Below are positions 63,765-64,000 of a stretch of 64,000 bases of DNA, in pieces; within the stretch, counting starts at the first letter, position 1, and each line of letters opens with the position of its first letter. The stretch is from the NCBI GenBank assembly GCA_033782935.1, contig JAWQEG010000003.1, positions 3,732,501-3,796,500 on the forward strand, given 5' to 3'. The notes under the pieces were generated by a model. That model made no database searches. It was not told the DNA's origin and worked only from the letters and a program-made list of their open reading frames with translations. A program made the translations under genes and the position numbers. This DNA comes from Petrolisthes cinctipes (lineage: Eukaryota > Arthropoda > Malacostraca > Decapoda > Porcellanidae).

Positions 63765-64000
63765 AGGCTCAAAACATGCTACAAATCGATATTTTAGGTG
63801 CCAAAAAGTCGATATCTCAAATTCAGTCCCAAAACACCCGAAACTTCGATATTTAGTGGTCCCAGAAGCGATCTGTACATGCATACTCCGTTTTAGAGTA
63901 TTTTCAAAATACAGGCCAAAAACATACTGAAAATCGATCTTTTAGGTGCCCAAAAGTCGATATGTGCATGCATCTTCTGTACCCGTTTATATCTCAAATT

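Larger units (their letters stand above)
1..64000 (+). repeat. Satellite DNA array, 177/148-bp monomers, spans whole window
   Basis: Every part of the window can be assigned to one satellite family in one orientation. The conserved word TGTACATGCC recurs every 176-177 bp (L monomers) or 147-148 bp (S monomers). Marking S units by GATATC gives 124 anchors whose spacings all fit 147 + 177n bp with n from 0 to 7, except two copies of one 66-bp deletion. This implies about 260 L and 124 S units. Reading all lines, I saw no inversion, transposon, microsatellite tract or unique sequence. Both ends lie inside a monomer, so flanks are outside the window. Unit length near a nucleosome repeat and HOR structure are typical of eukaryotic centromeric or pericentromeric satellites; that location is inferred, not seen. 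The family was not recognised. Confidence 0.97.
59640..64000 (+). repeat. Right-end mixed array with 674- and 2562-bp duplications
   Basis: S anchors are 60071, 60571, 61249, 61924, 62425 (here GATAGC, a point change) and 63811. The last interval, 1386 bp, holds seven L units in a row, the longest L run in the window. The segment 61010-61225 recurs at 61684-61899 (674 bp), both with ACACTCAAAAATTCG and GAATTTTTTC. The segment from about 61170 to 61430 recurs at about 63732-63992 (2562 bp), sharing GCTACAAATCG and TATTTAGTGG. The unit near 59820 is unusually diverged (CTACATGTTAGTTTATTTTC). The array is cut by the window end inside a half B. Confidence 0.82.

Noticed and set aside
1..64000. 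About two hundred open reading frames of 60-227 codons, nearly all on the plus strand
   Set aside because: They are readings of the satellite in two frames. The same peptides recur at monomer or HOR spacing, overlapping frames are equally open, starts and stops follow subtype variants, and no known domain, signal peptide or codon pattern is seen.
1..64000. CRISPR-like array
   Set aside because: There are no unique spacers: the whole 148-177 bp unit is repeated, units are far longer than CRISPR repeats, and no cas genes are present.
1..64000. CENP-B box
   Set aside because: The CCCG of ACACCCGAAAATTCGA looked promising, but the required positions of the 17-bp motif do not line up: the T and the CGAA spacing fail on either strand.
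1..64000. Known satellite families (human alpha satellite, Arabidopsis CEN180)
   Set aside because: The unit length is similar, but I see no resemblance to these sequences as I know them. Only a database search could assign a family.
1..64000. Insect DREF/BEAF-type sites because of the many CGATA words
   Set aside because: The match is only a short core (AATCGATAT differs from the full palindromic site at the first base), and the organism is unknown.
1..64000. Promoter TATA boxes (TTTATATC) and hairpin terminators
   Set aside because: These A/T-rich words recur in nearly every monomer as part of the repeat, with no gene downstream. The dyad lacks the G:C stem and T-run of a terminator.
1..64000. 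Transposon insertions, tRNA or rRNA genes hidden in the array
   Set aside because: The L/S interval series closes without leftover sequence except for one duplicated 66-bp deletion, so there is no room for inserted elements.
1..64000. S as the original unit with L arising by a 29-bp insertion
   Set aside because: The 29 bases align with the matching part of half A, so they predate the A/B split. Insertion of a segment already homologous in register is far less likely than deletion between ATAT repeats.

Overview
The whole window, from base 1 to base 64000, is one uninterrupted head-to-tail satellite DNA array. I found no gene, RNA gene, transposon, microsatellite tract or unique sequence. 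All copies face the same way, and both window ends cut through a repeat unit, so the array continues on both sides. A multi-kilobase array of nucleosome-scale units arranged in higher-order repeats (HORs) points to a eukaryotic nuclear genome, most plausibly centromeric or pericentromeric heterochromatin. I do not recognise the family and cannot name the clade. It does not resemble human alpha satellite or Arabidopsis CEN180 as I know them.

The basic unit is a 177-bp monomer (L; many copies are 176 bp), about 38% G+C. A hand alignment shows it is an old dimer: an 88-bp half (A) and an 89-bp half (B) that are about 72% identical with one 1-bp gap. A second form, S (147-148 bp), lacks 29 bp of half B between two copies of ATAT. 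That junction creates GATATC, which marks nearly every S unit. Using it as an anchor I located 124 S units. Every spacing between neighbouring S units equals one S plus a whole number of L units (0 to 7), apart from two copies of one 66-bp deletion. This gives about 260 L and 124 S units, about 384 in all.

Layout. (1) 1-28.9 kb: overlapping large duplications with periods of 1651, 2857, 4293, 1327 and 2890 bp, plus copies 8013, 5156, 8978 and 7281 bp apart; copies I compared are roughly 99.5-99.9% identical. (2) 28.9-43.8 kb: a more diverse middle part with SS doublets and shorter or more diverged duplications (about 971, 1149, 1796, 4036, 4184, 4361 and 5008 bp apart). (3) 43.8-56.5 kb: HOR blocks of 2004, 2504 and 3501 bp. 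(4) 56.5-59.6 kb: a clean 1502-bp HOR that is three L-L-S trimers. (5) 59.6-64.0 kb: a mixed segment with small duplications (674 and 2562 bp).

In the right-hand half every HOR has exactly two L for each S (8:4, 10:5, 14:7, 6:3), so the periods are all close to multiples of 501 bp. The left half does not follow this rule. With no genes present, the window's content is the structure and history of the array: an 88/89-bp duplication, then a 29-bp deletion making S, then an L-L-S trimer, then repeated block amplification by unequal exchange.
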